Origin: Nilaparvata lugens
Taxonomy: Eukaryota; Arthropoda; Insecta; Hemiptera; Delphacidae
Direction: 5' to 3'
Length of the DNA: 64,000 bases
Assembly: GCF_014356525.2 (NCBI RefSeq)
Contig: NC_052508.1
Coordinates: 39,841,113-39,905,112, forward strand
The position numbers were made by a program, and so were the translations under genes. The notes under the pieces are model-generated. The model was not told the origin of the DNA, searched no databases, and was given only the letters and a program-made list of their open reading frames with translations. This document shows positions 1 to 11,794 of the stretch, one piece after another; the first letter of the stretch is position 1, and every line of letters starts with the position of its first letter.

Positions 1-1786
1 CATAACATGATGTCAAATTTTCTTGTTCTATGATTTGATCAATCACTTTCTGGAAAGCAGCTACTCCATTCGTGACTCCGAACGGAATTCTTTTGAATTG
101 ATACAGTTTGTGTCCAACTTCAAATGCGGTGAAATGCCTTTCCTCAGGCAAGATTGGTATCTGGTGATAGGCAGATTTCAGGTCAATAGATGAGAATATT
201 TTATATTGCGCTACCTTATTGACTAATTCTTCCATTAGTGGTAGTGGATAGGCATCCAAATTCGTGGATTTGTTGATGGTCTGTGAATAGTCAATCACCA
301 TACGTTTCTTTTGGTTCTCTCTTGAAGTAACAAATGCTTGAGCTCTCCAAGAAGAATGACTATTTTCTATAATATCAGCATCTTTAAGCCGTTTGACTTC
401 ATTCATCATAAACAAGTAATCCTCTTCTGAATGTCGTCTCGATTTAGTTATTATAGGCCGACAGTCCGGTTGAAGATCACGAAACAATGAGACAGGTTCT
501 ACTGTAGCTTGGGCTAGAGCACACTTTTTAATTTCATAAGTAGGCCTTCTTGCGTCATTGTCTTCATTCAGTTGTAGTGCTGCTTTAGATCCACCGAAAT
601 CAAAAGTGATGGATGAAAAGTTCTTTAGAAAATCGTGTCCCAAAATTACACTAGCGCAACATTTGTTCAATACGATCAAAGGAAAATCATTATATTCTTC
701 GTTCTGGAAATATATTTCACTCAAAGCGCACTCAGTTGTTTTAGTGTTGCAGGCACTTGAAGCAAATGTAATCAAATTGGAATATGGCATAGTTTTCATC
801 TTCGATTGTACTACTAGTTTCTTATCTATAAAACTTGCTGTGCTCCCAGTGTCTAATAGTGCCAATGTATCTATTCCATTAACACGTATAGGAACAAGAC
901 ATTTTGAGAGGTCAGTGCTGGTATTTGCTGCTGAAATTACTGTGGCAGATACCATTTGGTTTTTTTTATCGTTTCGTGCTCTGCATACTTTTGAAAAATG
1001 GCCTATTCGATTACAAGTTAGGCATGGTTGTCCTTTTGCTGGGCATTGGCTATTATCAGTATGATTATTATAGCCACAAAATCTGCATTGAATCTTCTTT
1101 TGGTAAGAATTACGGACTAAAGTCGTTTTCTCGGTATTTTTATTCTCGTTTGCTAGGACTGTGTTAACATATTCTGAACTGGTTTCGTATTCTTTAGCAA
1201 TGTTTTCAGCATTCTCTAACATTCGTGCTTGTGAGATAGCGTCTTGCAAAGTTAGCGATTTCATTTCGAAAAGATGTTGTCTGATTTTCGATGATTCTAA
1301 TCCGGAGATGAACGCGTCTCGGATATATTCACTTTTGTTATCGTCAGCCGTGACTGCTTGAAAGTTACATGGTAAACTTAGCCGTTTTAGTTTATTATAG
1401 AATTGATCAATTGATTCTCCATGGGTTTGTTTTGCTTTAGATAAGCAGTAACGTGCATGTACTACATTTTGAGGTTTTATAAAGCTTTCTTCAAGAGTTG
1501 TTATAGCTTCTTCAAATGATATACAATTGCAAATACTTTCAAAAATATTCGGTGACACATAATTGATCAAAACATTCAATTCATCCTTTTTCGGGATTGA
1601 ACTGTTTTTTAAGAAGTTTAAAAATGTTACCTTCCAATGTCTCCACGTTTTCGGTGCTTCATCTGAATCTTGGTCAATCGATAAAACTGTTGGTTTCAGT
1701 ATTTTTCCAAGCATTTGGTTTTGCGAATCGTTTTCTCCTTCACTGACTAAATCTTGACGTTTACTCGTTTTTCTTTTCGGACCCAT
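1..1786 (-). CDS. Ty3/gypsy retrotransposon Gag-Pol, 3' part beyond window
   Basis: Gag-protease-reverse transcriptase polyprotein of an LTR retrotransposon. The frame from the ATG at 1786 stays open for 595 codons and leaves the window. Residues 1-225 are a helical Gag. Two zinc knuckles follow: C234-C237-H242-C248 (one extra residue before the last Cys) and a canonical CX2CX4HX4C at 255-268. The aspartic protease active site DTGS is at 312-315 and a GHD motif at 383-385. RT begins near residue 440, with the IDLKSAYHQ block around Asp535 and FGVTNG near the edge; the YxDD motif, RNase H and integrase would lie outside. Gag and Pol are one frame without a frameshift signal. The start was chosen because it is the first ATG after a leader hairpin and gives a basic N-terminus (MGPKRK). 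The lack of stops suggests a young copy. The family call rests on RT motifs and is secure; the lineage is not resolved. Confidence 0.9.
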   Translation of the reverse strand, partial: MGPKRKTSKRQDLVSEGENDSQNQMLGKILKPTVLSIDQDSDEAPKTWRHWKVTFLNFLKNSSIPKKDELNVLINYVSPNIFESICNCISFEEAITTLEESFIKPQNVVHARYCLSKAKQTHGESIDQFYNKLKRLSLPCNFQAVTADDNKSEYIRDAFISGLESSKIRQHLFEMKSLTLQDAISQARMLENAENIAKEYETSSEYVNTVLANENKNTEKTTLVRNSYQKKIQCRFCGYNNHTDNSQCPAKGQPCLTCNRIGHFSKVCRARNDKKNQMVSATVISAANTSTDLSKCLVPIRVNGIDTLALLDTGSTASFIDKKLVVQSKMKTMPYSNLITFASSACNTKTTECALSEIYFQNEEYNDFPLIVLNKCCASVILGHDFLKNFSSITFDFGGSKAALQLNEDNDARRPTYEIKKCALAQATVEPVSLFRDLQPDCRPIITKSRRHSEEDYLFMMNEVKRLKDADIIENSHSSWRAQAFVTSRENQKKRMVIDYSQTINKSTNLDAYPLPLMEELVNKVAQYKIFSSIDLKSAYHQIPILPEERHFTAFEVGHKLYQFKRIPFGVTNGVAAFQKVIDQIIEQENLTSCY

Positions 1787-1796
1787 TAATTTTATT

Positions 1797-1856
1797 TTTA
1801 ATGTCGAATAAATTGTAATAGAATTTGACTCAACACGAGCTTTATTCGACATTAAA
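1797..1856. repeat. Perfect 16-bp hairpin in the gag leader
   Basis: Arms 1797-1812 and 1841-1856 are perfect reverse complements (core TTAATGTCGAATAAA) around a 28-base loop. The hairpin lies 10 bases upstream of the gag ATG on the element's sense strand. It could be a packaging or translation structure, or part of an LTR edge. No LTR terminus or primer-binding site could be identified before the next repeat starts near 1925. Confidence 0.7.
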
Positions 1857-1924
1857 TAATATGTGTCTTAGTAACAGAGATAACAGATTATAGATATTAT
1901 AGCTGTTTTATCATCACACTACTA

Positions 1925-2500
1925 TTATTCAAAGAAATACGCCAGCTGGTGACAGGACAATAACACAGAAGACACGAAGTCTGCTATCTCTTCATAGTGA
2001 ATATTTATTCAATAGAATCAACAGATGCCAACAGTTTGCAATTGAAATAATAACATTTTCTCGAATTTCAAGCTTATTTTCAATTCTAGGTGAAAATGTT
2101 ACTGAACATTTTTTGTAGAGATTTTCATGCTCAATCTTTTCCACTTAATTTTTTTTGTTTAAATTGTATTTGAAGCCTGATAATTGGGAACCTAAAATAG
2201 AACTTTGCATAGATGGGGCAGAGCTCCTGTAATTTTTTCAGATATGAGACTTGTGGCAATTGATAGAGCATATCAATGACTATTTTAGGTATGAATTTGA
2301 TCAAAATCGTTGGAGCCGTTTTCGTGAAAATCGCGAAAAACCCTGTTTTTGTCAACATTTTCACCATTTTAGTTGCCATCTTCAATAATTGCATTCCATC
2401 GAAATTGTTCGTGTCGGATCCTTATATTGTAAGGACCTTAAGTTCCAAATTTCAAGTCATTCCGTTAATTGAGAGATGAGATATCGTGTACACATACGCT

Positions 2501-2540
<40 letters not shown>

Positions 2541-2698
2541 ACACACACACACACACACACATACAGACCAATACCCAAAAACCACTTTTTTGGACTCAGG
2601 GGATCTAGAAATTGAATTCTAGAATTTAGAAATTGTGGTACCTTAATTTTTTCGGAAAGCAATACTTTCCTTACCTATGGTAATAGGGCAAGGAAAGT
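1925..2698 (+). mobile_element. Microsatellite-carrying repeat, copy A
   Basis: First of four copies of one dispersed repeat. From CCAGCTGGTGACAGGACAAT to the end AGGGCAAGGAAAGT it matches 8938-9649 base for base over long stretches, including a CA tract at the same internal place. It lacks about 80 bases found at the left end of copy B, so it is truncated or was cut where it meets the gypsy leader. It has no coding capacity; the 60-90-codon frames inside are chance or CA-encoded. Confidence 0.75.
2511..2562. repeat. (CA)n microsatellite inside copy A
   Basis: Near-pure CA run with one interruption. It occupies the same position in the element as the tracts in the other three copies. Confidence 0.95.
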
Positions 2699-3000
2699 AA
2701 ATACTGTTTCTTCCTAAGAATCCAACCTCTTATTTAATTTTAAATAAGTATCTAACCTTGACAAGAGCTACAGAAGTTATGCAAATCTTCAAGAGTATCC
2801 AACAGTCTCACATAAAAATACAGAGAGCCTAAATGAAAAATTCATTTTAGTTGGGAAAAACATTGGATGACCGATGTCTAGGTAAAACCATCGATAAGTG
2901 AAAAACATCGAACAGTAAACATCGATTTAACATCATAACATAAAACTATGTTTGACATCGATGTATCGATACCCATCCCTAATTAGAACAGATTTACTTG
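2699..3000. other. Unassigned AT-rich spacer
   Basis: No open frame, repeat match or RNA-like structure recognised. Short ATCGAT-rich stretches occur around 2880-2970. Confidence 0.5.
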
Positions 3001-3067
<67 letters not shown>

Positions 3068-3105
3068 TAATAATAATAGTAATAATAATAACAATAATAA
3101 TAATA
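3001..3105. repeat. (AAT)n microsatellite
   Basis: About 100 bases of AAT with a few interruptions. It abuts the 3' side of the minus-strand LINE that follows, so it may have grown from the ATT-type tail of that element. Confidence 0.95.
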
Positions 3106-3776
3106 ATTTCAATTTCAATTTTTCAATTTATTTCATTTAAAGTTACATAGTATCATATACATACAGTGTTTTGTTGCTCCTCTAGCTTAGAGCTAATTGA
3201 GGAGTATTCAAATTTCATACTACATCATAATAGTTATACATTCTATAATAATACTACAAATGAAAATTTTTGTAAAGTGTTCAATAAACTAAATTGAAAG
3301 TCTATTATAGTTTCTATCTGGGATTTGATATTAAATTCTAATTTCTACCACTTGAATCACAACATTAGTCACTCTATATTCTACTAAATCGGTGATCAAC
3401 CTTGCAGACATTATTGTCTCTTGCATTTAGGTGGCTGTGAACAGCTGACTAGCTGAACCAACATGCACATCAACAATATTACAACACACACACAGTCATA
3501 GAATGCAAAAACATAACCTAACCTCCAAAAAAACATTTATTATACTACAAACTGTTATATACACTCTCTTAATCATTTTCAACTGCTTCCAAAGCACTTT
3601 TTTGTTTACAATATTAAAATCATTCCTATTTATTTATTCATCCATAGTTTTTTCTTTTCTATTTCCCAATTTCCCATTGTACAGTGCAGTTTACTATTGT
3701 CTATCATGTGCAAACTAACCTATCTACTAACTAACCTATTAGAATATTAAAAATAATCTTCAACATATCTTTCTAT

Positions 3777-5525
3777 TCAAACAATTCCTATAAAATAATT
3801 CTTAAGTTTAGTTTTTATTTCATTTCTTTGTAAATTTTTCCATTCTGGTGGCAAATCGTTCAACAGGTAAGGGATTCTGTATTTTAATAGGTTCTTACCA
3901 TAATAATTATTATAACGCTGTGCTCTAAATAGCCTATTTCTCAAACCATAACTTATTTCGTTTATTTCCCTTAATTCATCTTCAAAATAATGTCTGGACA
4001 AATCAGTGTATTTTGCGAGAGATTCTGGTGTCATAATACCCAATATTCCAAGCTCGACTCCATCAAATGTATTTGCTACTCTTCTAACTACATCATACAA
4101 TGGCTGTCTCAAATACACTGGTGCTAAACTATGAATTGTAATACCATAGAATATTATACTTTGAATCATAGAGAAATAGATAATTCTTTTAATATTTATT
4201 GGAAAACAGTGGACAATTCTAGAGCATTTGTATAAGCAGCTTTCATAATTCGCAGCATCCTATTATTTTGTGAATTGAATTTCATGTCTGCATCAAAAAC
4301 AACTCCTAGATGCTTAATATTCTCACTGAATTCCAAATGCTGACACCCGCATGTGTTTCTCAAATTATTATATCTTAGACATTCTGCTTTATGGCAAATT
4401 AATTTATAATTGTACAAACCTACGTTAATTCTAGGATTTCTAAATATAATTACCTTTGTTTTCTGTGAATTTATCTTGATACCGTTGTTGAAAAAATAGT
4501 TATTAGCCAAATTGAGATCCTCTTGCATGTATCTTATGCCCATTATTAGATCAGTGTGTGTCATATATAGCAGGGTTGTCATCTGCTTACTGCAGCACCT
4601 TACTTTTGAAACTGAGACTAGCTAGATCGTTTACATACAGATTAAATAGAACAGGAGACAAAATGCTGTCCTGAATAAGTCCACAGGATTGATTATAATC
4701 GGTACTAATATATTTGCCTATACTAACATGTATTTTTCTGTTTTCAAAATAGTTTTCAAACAAGTTGAATAGCTTTCCACGAATACCTATTCTATTGATT
4801 TTTTGTAACATAATTTCATAATTAACCAAATCATATGCTTTTGTCAAATCTGTTGCAACAGTTATGACAAATTTAATGTCATTTAAAGCTTCAAATATAT
4901 TTTCTGTTAGTTTTTCTAATAAATCTATTGTTGATTTTTTTGGAATAAACCCATATTGAGCATCATTTATTATGTTCTGATTGATCAGGGTATTGATTCA
5001 ATTGCATACAGATGAAATGTTCTAGAATTTTCATAATTACTGAAATTGATCCTATTGGCCTATAAGAACCTACATTTTTCTTTGTTCTATTCTTGAAAAT
5101 TGGTCTGAGATGTGTTATTTTTAGACGCTGAGGTATTTTTCCTGTTTCAATTATCTTATTAATCAAATGCACCAGGATCAGCTTTAGATAGAAAATGTTA
5201 TTTATGATATATTTTGGCCTAATTTTGTCAGGTCCTGCAGATGATCTATTGTTTAGTTTGTTAATGATACTATAAAGTTGATGTTCTTTCATTTTTTTAA
5301 AATTCAAACTCATCCTATCCCCTATTGTATAGTTACCTTCTTTTAAATGTGGTATTATATCAAATTGTTTCTTCACTATTAATATTAATTTCGCTAAGCA
5401 CAAGGAATCTATTTCATTGATTATACTGTTAGTTTCGCTCTCAATGTATCCCAATTTTTTCTGATTGATCTAATATTGGTGCATAAAATATTTAGTTCAT
5501 TCACTGTCTTGTTTTTCTTCAAAAT
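3777..5525 (-). pseudogene. LINE-1 ORF2: endonuclease stub and reverse transcriptase, broken
   Basis: Once a target-primed reverse transcriptase. The first endonuclease residues are visible at 5520-5425 (NILCTNIRSIRKN), then the sequence jumps to the RT approach region (SSAGPDKI, YRPIGSISV at 5230-5060). Further RT blocks are at 4847-4587 (TKAYDLVNYE, CGLIQDSILSPVLFNLYVNDL). The catalytic YADD box has become stop-ADD: the Tyr codon is TAA at 4587-4589, followed by GCA GAT GAC. One base later the frame shifts, and the thumb and C-terminal region continue to 3777. There is also a break between 4963 and 4847. Inactive; the superfamily call is reliable, the clade is tentative. Confidence 0.85.
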
Positions 5526-5735
5526 TCTTTGGACTGATCCAAGTCTTGAAATACTCTGAAATCCCTGTCGTTATTTAAATCTTCTTCATTTAATTGAAAA
5601 ATTTTGATTTCTAGAAAGTTTTATGGTTATATTTTTATTATACCTATAATTATTGTTTGGTAGATTTATTAGGGAGAAAAGATAGTAACTTAACCTTATT
5701 GAGCTACTAATTAAATTGTAAATGTAATATCCTGG

Positions 5736-6632
5736 CCTTGAGAACTTTTAATTATCTTTATATTATTTTTTCTAAATATTCAAACCTTATTATTTTTATT
5801 GCTCTAGCTGTCTCATCTTTTTAATCATTATTCTGTCCCCATTCATCCACAGAAATTTGTATTTCTTTGTGATTTTCATTTCCTTCACTTTTTTGAATAA
5901 ATTGTTGAAATAGGGGGAAGATGGTCATCGAAGTAAATTGATTTGTCTGTCTTGGTCTCGTTGAACATGGACGTGGTAGGTCTAATCGCCCTGGCCTTTT
6001 TAACTATCATATCCCTCACTGATCGAGAGCTCAGCTGTAGGATAGTTGGGCTTTCTGCATTCTTCGACGGCAGGCGATGAGTAGTTATGTCTTCTCTTCT
6101 CAGTTCAATATCCATCTTCTTCATAAGCGTGAGTATTTTCTCTTTCAGATCCTCATTCCTCGAAAACGGAATACTGGATATGATGATGTTTCTGCTTCTT
6201 CCATACTGTCGCTCACATTCCAAGTCCACTCTTAAGTCATCAATATCGCTTTTTAAGATTTCTGTCTTCTTTTTAAGGTTTTTTATTTCTTCTAAAACCC
6301 CCCAATTTTCTCTTCAATTCCGGTGAACAGCTTCTTCATTTCCTCCATTTTTTTCACCATCACTGCTTCATGGTCACTGAGCATCTTCTCCACTAGGCGT
6401 TTCAGCATCAAATGTGTCCCATCGGTGAGTTCTTCTTCAGTACTGTTTTTCCTTGGTCTTGCTGCACCCCTACATTGAGGACACTCCCATTCTGCTTTTT
6501 TTGGGCACTTTTCGCCTTCCATGTTGACTTAGATACCCCCGAACAGTGAAAGTGATATTCCAATTGACACTTACCACAAGCCACACAATCTTTATCAATC
6601 GGCAAAGCCTTATCGCAGACTGAACAATCCAT
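5736..6632 (-). pseudogene. LINE-1 ORF1: PHD-like finger nucleic-acid-binding protein, broken
   Basis: ORF1 product of a LINE, normally an RNA-binding chaperone. It starts at 6632 with a Cys-rich PHD-type finger (CSVCDKALP, CVACGKC, YHFHCSGVS). After a frameshift near 6500 come a helical/coiled-coil segment (MEEMKKLFTGIEEKIGGF) and, at 6229-5885, the ORF1 core (RNIIISSIPFSRNEDLKEK, DITTHRLPSK). Beyond the stop at 5885 the family's C-terminal part continues in other frames (KYKFLWMNGDRIMI, then DETARAIKIIRF), so at least three frameshifts are present. PHD fingers in ORF1 are known from CR1- and Jockey-group elements. Confidence 0.75.
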
Positions 6633-6989
6633 ATTTAATCTATTGAAAATATTTCACTGAATAACAGTTAAATTCTAAGATTGTTGGTTAAAGTTTTTGT
6701 TTTCCTAACCTCACTTTTTCGAAATCTAGGCTTACCGACTTCAAAGTTCCCGTGACTCGTAGCAAATATTATTTACACGATAATTATCAAGTTCTCTGCC
6801 AAAAAATAACTTAAAACATTATTATTTTTCTTTCAACTTTTATACCGAAGCACTTATTTCTCACTTGCTTATTCTTACGTTATTAAAATAGTCACTGCCT
6901 TCGTGATCGTGATCTCCATGTCTACTGAGCCTTCCAGTCAGATAATCTCAACATACTTAATGCATCTCCTTTCACAAATCCAAATACAA

Positions 6990-7211
6990 TAATTACTTTC
7001 TAATAACATCATTACGTCACCAATATACTCCAATAATAAATTACTCCTACTCCATACATGTGATCTCTCAAAACTTCATAGCCAAGCTGTGACTAGTGTC
7101 GGTAGAAACATATTTTCCAATAATTATACTTACGTTACCAATATAATATAATAATCAATCCAACACCATAACTTCTCTTAAAACTTCATGGCCAAGCTGT
7201 GACTAATTTCG
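6990..7211 (-). repeat. Tandem leader monomers of LINE-1
   Basis: Two ~110-bp direct repeats. The block ACTTCAT-GCCAAGCTGTGACTA recurs with exactly 110 bases between copies (7081 and 7191), preceded in both by ACGT-ACCAATATA-type sequence. Several LINEs carry promoter monomers in the 5' region, so this may be the old promoter; that function is inferred. Confidence 0.6.
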
Positions 7212-7560
7212 CTGCAGGGTGCTTACGAACAACGTGTGACTTGCATAGTATCACTTTTGGATGCTTCCGACTCACAGGATTTTACTCAATTCCAGGTAGT
7301 GGCACAAATTAGGAATGCACGACAAGCTTGCTGCACTGTTCAACCGGAAAGCGAAACGATATGAGTCAACAGGGGTGTGTCTCTCACGAGTAATTTCTCA
7401 CTCACATTCTCTTTCACTCTCTCAGTTTCACCAGACTAAACACGGTGACTCTTCCTCGATTAGAAAGCAAACAGCTCACTATCTATAGGTACAGGCAGCC
7501 AGGCATTCCAGGATTTCAGAACTGCGGGACTCAGCCGAAGACTGTACACACCTTCACAGA

Positions 7561-8843
7561 GAAGGGCAAGGTTGAACATTGAACTGATATGACATTTAGT
7601 TCTCTATGGCTAGTGGTAAAGTAAGTTATCTCTATACTTTATTATTGAAACTATATCCAACTGTCATAAGCCTATTGAAATCAATTCTTATTTTTCAAAC
7701 AATCGTCCCGATGTCATAGAGTAATTATATAAATAAATTGATAAAGTCCAGTCAACGTCAATGATGATTGTACTGACCAAACACCGTTCATAATACTTTT
7801 AACAATATCTGCTCGCTATTTTGATTGATAGATAAATAGAGCACATTTTTGAACTTTTCCATTGGATTGAATCTTACAACTTGAATGGGTTTGGTAGTAC
7901 ATATCATTAAACGATTCTTAAAAACTCATGTTTAACTTTAAACTATTCTTTAAAACGCAGGTTTTAATAATTGTTAAAAACGTAGGTACTTAGACCATTC
8001 AGGTTTAGTTGTCTACGTACTACATACTACGTAGTCTAGATCTGATTCTGATAATTCCTGTAATATAATGATAAATAGTTTTGTAATCTATGTGTTAGAA
8101 ATTATTATAATTATAAATTATAATATATATTTGTACTTGAGCCTTGAGCCCTTGAAAATGAGCCCATTTGAATAACTTCGTTTTATGATTTCGCTCTGAG
8201 ATCATTTAAAGTGAGTCATATAAGGGTGAGTCACTCAACATCAAAGTCCACGTTCTTCAAACATTGCTTCCAGATGCCTCGATTATCCAAGGAAGGAAGA
8301 AAAAGGAAGAATGCAACATACGCATGTCATAGATAGAACAGATTCGATAGAGCTTTTGCTGTCCAAACGGTATTTGAACGGTTTCAGATAACAACTATCG
8401 AACCTTTAAAACAGGAGTGATGGATGTGGAAACACTGAAATAAGGGAAGGCGTGATAGAAAACACTGACTCAAATAAAGCCTCCATTTTATTCCTCCTCT
8501 CGTTTGTTAAATCTGTATCACAATAGATCATTGAAAGTGGTACGGTATCAAGAGAAATTTGAAGGTCACTAAGAGCAGCATTACAAACAACAGTCAAAGT
8601 CTAGAGTAATTTATCGTTATGTAAATAAATCAATAGATGTACAGTAACACCATTGAATAAGGATAGAGAAATAGTAACTATGTTTTCTCCATATTGTGAC
8701 TCTTACTCCTAATATTTCGAATTCCTTTGCCTCAATATTCTAGGGGCATTCACCAGTTTAATTATTGACCGCATTTTCCTTTATGTAATAATGATCTTGA
8801 TTTGAGTTTTTTCACACGTTTAACATTCTATTACAATTTCAAA
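7561..8843. other. Gene-free stretch, nothing recognised
   Basis: About 1.3 kb with no protein-like frame, tRNA-like fold or match to other repeats in the window. Frames are short and stop-rich on both strands. Confidence 0.6.
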
Positions 8844-9504
8844 AATCTGGTGTGGCGCACTCACACAACTTTCGTTGCCGTTATCAAAATTGATCACCTG
8901 ACAATAGTGTTCACGTGCATCTCAAGTTTACTATTCAAAGATCTGAGCCAGCTGGTGACAGGACAATAATGCTGGAGACACTAGGTCTGCTATCTCTTCA
9001 TAGTGAATGATTTAATAGATTCAACAGTTTCCAATTGAATAATTACATTTTCTTGAATTTCAAGTTTATTTTCAACTTTAGGTGAAAATGTTAATGAACA
9101 TTAATTGTAGAGATTTTCATGCTCAATCTTTTCCACTTTTTTTTTTGCTTAAATTGTATCTGAAGCCTGATAATTGGGAATCTAAAATCAAACTTAGCAT
9201 AGATGGGGCGGAGCTCCTGAAATTTTTGCAGATATGGGACTTGTGGCACTTGATAGAGCTTATCAATGACTATTTCAGGTATAAATTTGATAAAAATCGC
9301 TGGAGCCGTTTTCGAGAAAATCACGAAAAACCCTGTTTTTTACAACATTTTCACAATTTTAGTTGCCATCTTCAATTGCATTTCATCGAGATTGTACCTC
9401 TCGGATACTTATAGTGTAAGGACATTAAGTTCCAAATTTCAAGTCATTCCGTTAATTGAGAGATGAGATATTGTGTACACATACACACACACACACACAC
9501 ACAC

Positions 9505-9536
<32 letters not shown>

Positions 9537-9649
9537 AATACCCAAAATTTTTTGGTCTCAGGGGACATTGAAACGTACAGAAATTGGGGTACCTTATTTT
9601 TTTTCGGAAAGCAATACTTTCCTTACCTATGGTATTAGGGCAAGGAAAG
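8844..9649 (+). mobile_element. Microsatellite-carrying repeat, copy B (fullest)
   Basis: The most complete copy, 806 bp. It begins at AATCTGGTGTGGCGCACTC and ends at the TAGGGCAAGGAAAG edge. Near the left end a short CAACTTTC-TTGCCGTTAT block resembles the reverse complement of the right end (ACTTTCCTTGCCCTATTA), so short inverted termini are possible. It carries the CA tract at 9481-9537. Non-coding: the frames inside are shared by copy A but are not conserved as proteins (one is read on each strand, with indels). Probably a non-autonomous DNA element; superfamily unknown. Confidence 0.75.
9481..9537. repeat. (CA)n microsatellite inside copy B
   Basis: CA repeat with one AA interruption, at the same element position as in the other copies. 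Confidence 0.95.
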
Positions 9650-10269
9650 AAAAATAGTTATTTGTGCAACTAGTGCGCAAAGTGACAGTTTGCTGCACCG
9701 AACGCGGAATGGTTTCTTGAGTGCAGCAGAGGAGCTTTGCGCACGATTTCACATTAAGTATTTCCTACAGTTACCATTGAATATGAAAAGTGGGTAATTA
9801 TGGGTAAAATTCCCTGAAATCCATCAAATGTAAATTGTGTAATTTTATTATTAATAAATAAAAATAGAATGTAGTATGTGTGTTTGAATGGCTGTGTGCT
9901 GTCAACTGCTGTCATCCACTGTTGTCCACCCCATCAAGATTCTTATAACGTGCACCAGTCCAGTTACCAACTTAATTTTGATATTGCTGCACTGGTGCTC
10001 CATATAACTACTAACTATTTTGCGTTGCCATGTTGCAAATCTGGAGTGCAGGAAAAATTTTCCCGCACTAGAGCGGAAAAGTGATTCTTTGCGTTCTGTA
10101 ATCAGTGCAGCAATGGCCACTTTTCAATGTAACTGTAGGAAAAGTAAATTAATTTACAGTGGAACAAGGTGATATATTGCAGTTCTGTTAAAATTTCGAA
10201 AAACTTAACCCGTCTGGGGTAATACTAAAATTAGAATGTTGTGCTGCTATGTTTTCCTTTATTGTTATA
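9650..10269. other. Spacer with an imperfect inverted repeat
   Basis: TTTCCTACAGTTAC and the following AAAAGTGG block at about 9766-9797 recur in reverse complement at 10117-10142, about 28 bases with small gaps. A GTGCGCAAAG/CTTTGCGCAC pair lies at the left. This could be a small MITE, but the ends are not clean and there is no second copy in the window. Confidence 0.35.
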
Positions 10270-11097
10270 CTAGCAGGAACCCGTGCTTCGCAAGGATCTA
10301 TTTTAAAACTTAAACTGAAAACTTGGCGTAATAGAATCTAGAAGAATTGAAAATATAAGAGGTCTATAAGAATCCTCGGTTAATTAATAATTTATATGCA
10401 ACATTTCAAGTAAGTCAGTCCAGTAGTTAAGACGTGATGATGTGTCAAACATAATTTTCCTATCTTTACACGTGTAAGCCAGTTCTTTCCTTCATTATAG
10501 TATAGAAGATGATAGATACATGGATTATTATCTTTATTAATACATTTATATATTATACATGGATATTATATGTATCTTTGAATTTTGAATAACTTTTTAG
10601 GTTTGAGATATTGATGTGCGGTTTTCACCATACTTTCACCATATTTTCTCTTGAAATCCTGCGTCGAAAACATGTATCATACCATGATCACCTTCATGTA
10701 TCATGACCACCTTCCAATTTGAAAAAAAAATGAAGTTGTATTCAAAATGGTTCAAAAATAGCAGACAAAATTTGGGTGGGACGGAAAACCTGTTTTTATA
10801 AATCGAAAAGGATTCCCAATCATACCTCTCTTCTAATTTCCCTTTTGAAAGAAAAGTTCAGCTGTTTCCATACAACAACTGGAAGCATAATAAATTGAAA
10901 ACTTGACAAACTGAAAACTTGATGTAATCAAATCTTGAAGAATCGAAAATAGGCCTATAAACACCCTCGGTTAATTAAGAATCTATACGCAAAATTCAAG
11001 TTAATCAGTCCAGTAGTAAAGACGTGATTACGTGTCAAACATAATTTTCCTATTCCGTACGTGTATAAGCCAGTTCTTTCCTTTATTATAGTGTAGA
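10270..11097 (-). mobile_element. Helitron-like composite H1, copy 1
   Basis: Read on the minus strand it starts with TCTACACTATAATAAAGG at 11097. The long module runs to 10507, a second head TCTATACTATAATGAAGG starts at 10506, and the element ends with a hairpin-like CGAAGCACGGG block and CTAG at 10273-10270, followed by T. A TC start, a hairpin near the 3' end and a CTAG-T terminus are Helitron hallmarks. There is no Rep/helicase coding, so it is non-autonomous. The same two-headed arrangement is found at 26807 and 41110. Confidence 0.75.
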
Positions 11098-11794
11098 TTA
11101 TTATGTTGCTTTGACCTGTGATCTGTATAAATGTCCTGTAACATCTGAAGGTGCGACCACACATGCTGAATCGAACCTCTAACCGCGCAGCAAACCGTGC
11201 ATTCCACCGAACATCGCGCCTTTCAGCGAGCATGAGCATTAGACTATGTTTCTTAAAGTTAAAAATCAACTGTTAAACATTCGCCGTAACGTACTCCGAA
11301 CCGTTTGCCGTGCTGCTCGCCTCTGTTTTAACTGTTCGCCGTACCGTACTCTGAATTTTTCAGCCAATCAGAGTCCTCCATTACAATTCGCCGTGCAGTT
11401 TGCTCTACAATTTTGGCTATCCATGAATACAGAAGTATATGGGCCTTTTTTTATTTGATTAAATTCTTGTTTTGAACACTTAATTGTTACGAATGATAAA
11501 TTGATAGGACCTGATAAATATTTTCTAATTCAAATAAAATAACTTCTGAAAAAATAATGAATGGATAAATACCAATATTAAAATATTGTTGACCAAGAAC
11601 TTAGTACAATTCATCAAACTAATTCTGTACTAATAAAATTATAATAATTTTTTCTATTGATAATCAATTCCATCAACTAACCATGAACTGACTAAAATAA
11701 ATACTTCAATTCCCTTGTATTTAATTAATAGAATTATATAAATTTACTGTGTAGGACATATCACAAAGTCACAAAATCACATATTCAACGAAAA
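11098..11794. other. Spacer with a GC-richer patch
   Basis: 11150-11410 is richer in G+C than its surroundings and repeats a TTCGCCGTA-CGTACTC-GAA phrase twice (about 11279 and 11335). No convincing frame. It could be an old repeat or a promoter-like island; no evidence decides. Confidence 0.35.

Larger units (their letters stand above)
3106..7560 (-). mobile_element. LINE-1 of window: decayed Jockey/CR1-like retrotransposon
   Basis: A minus-strand non-LTR element with, in sense order, a leader with tandem monomers (7211-6990), ORF1 with a PHD-like finger, ORF2 with reverse transcriptase, a 3' untranslated region (3776-3110) and an ATT tail. Both reading frames are broken by frameshifts and stops. 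Most of the endonuclease is deleted, since only about 430 bases separate the end of ORF1 from the RT N-terminal region. The left limit is the microsatellite; the right limit is an estimate from the leader-like sequence. Confidence 0.75.

Noticed and set aside
2465..2662. Cys/Val-rich and His/Thr-rich frames over CA/TG tracts (also 9456-9657, 50282-50725 left part, 51377-51657)
   Set aside because: They are translations of the dinucleotide repeats; no conserved protein.
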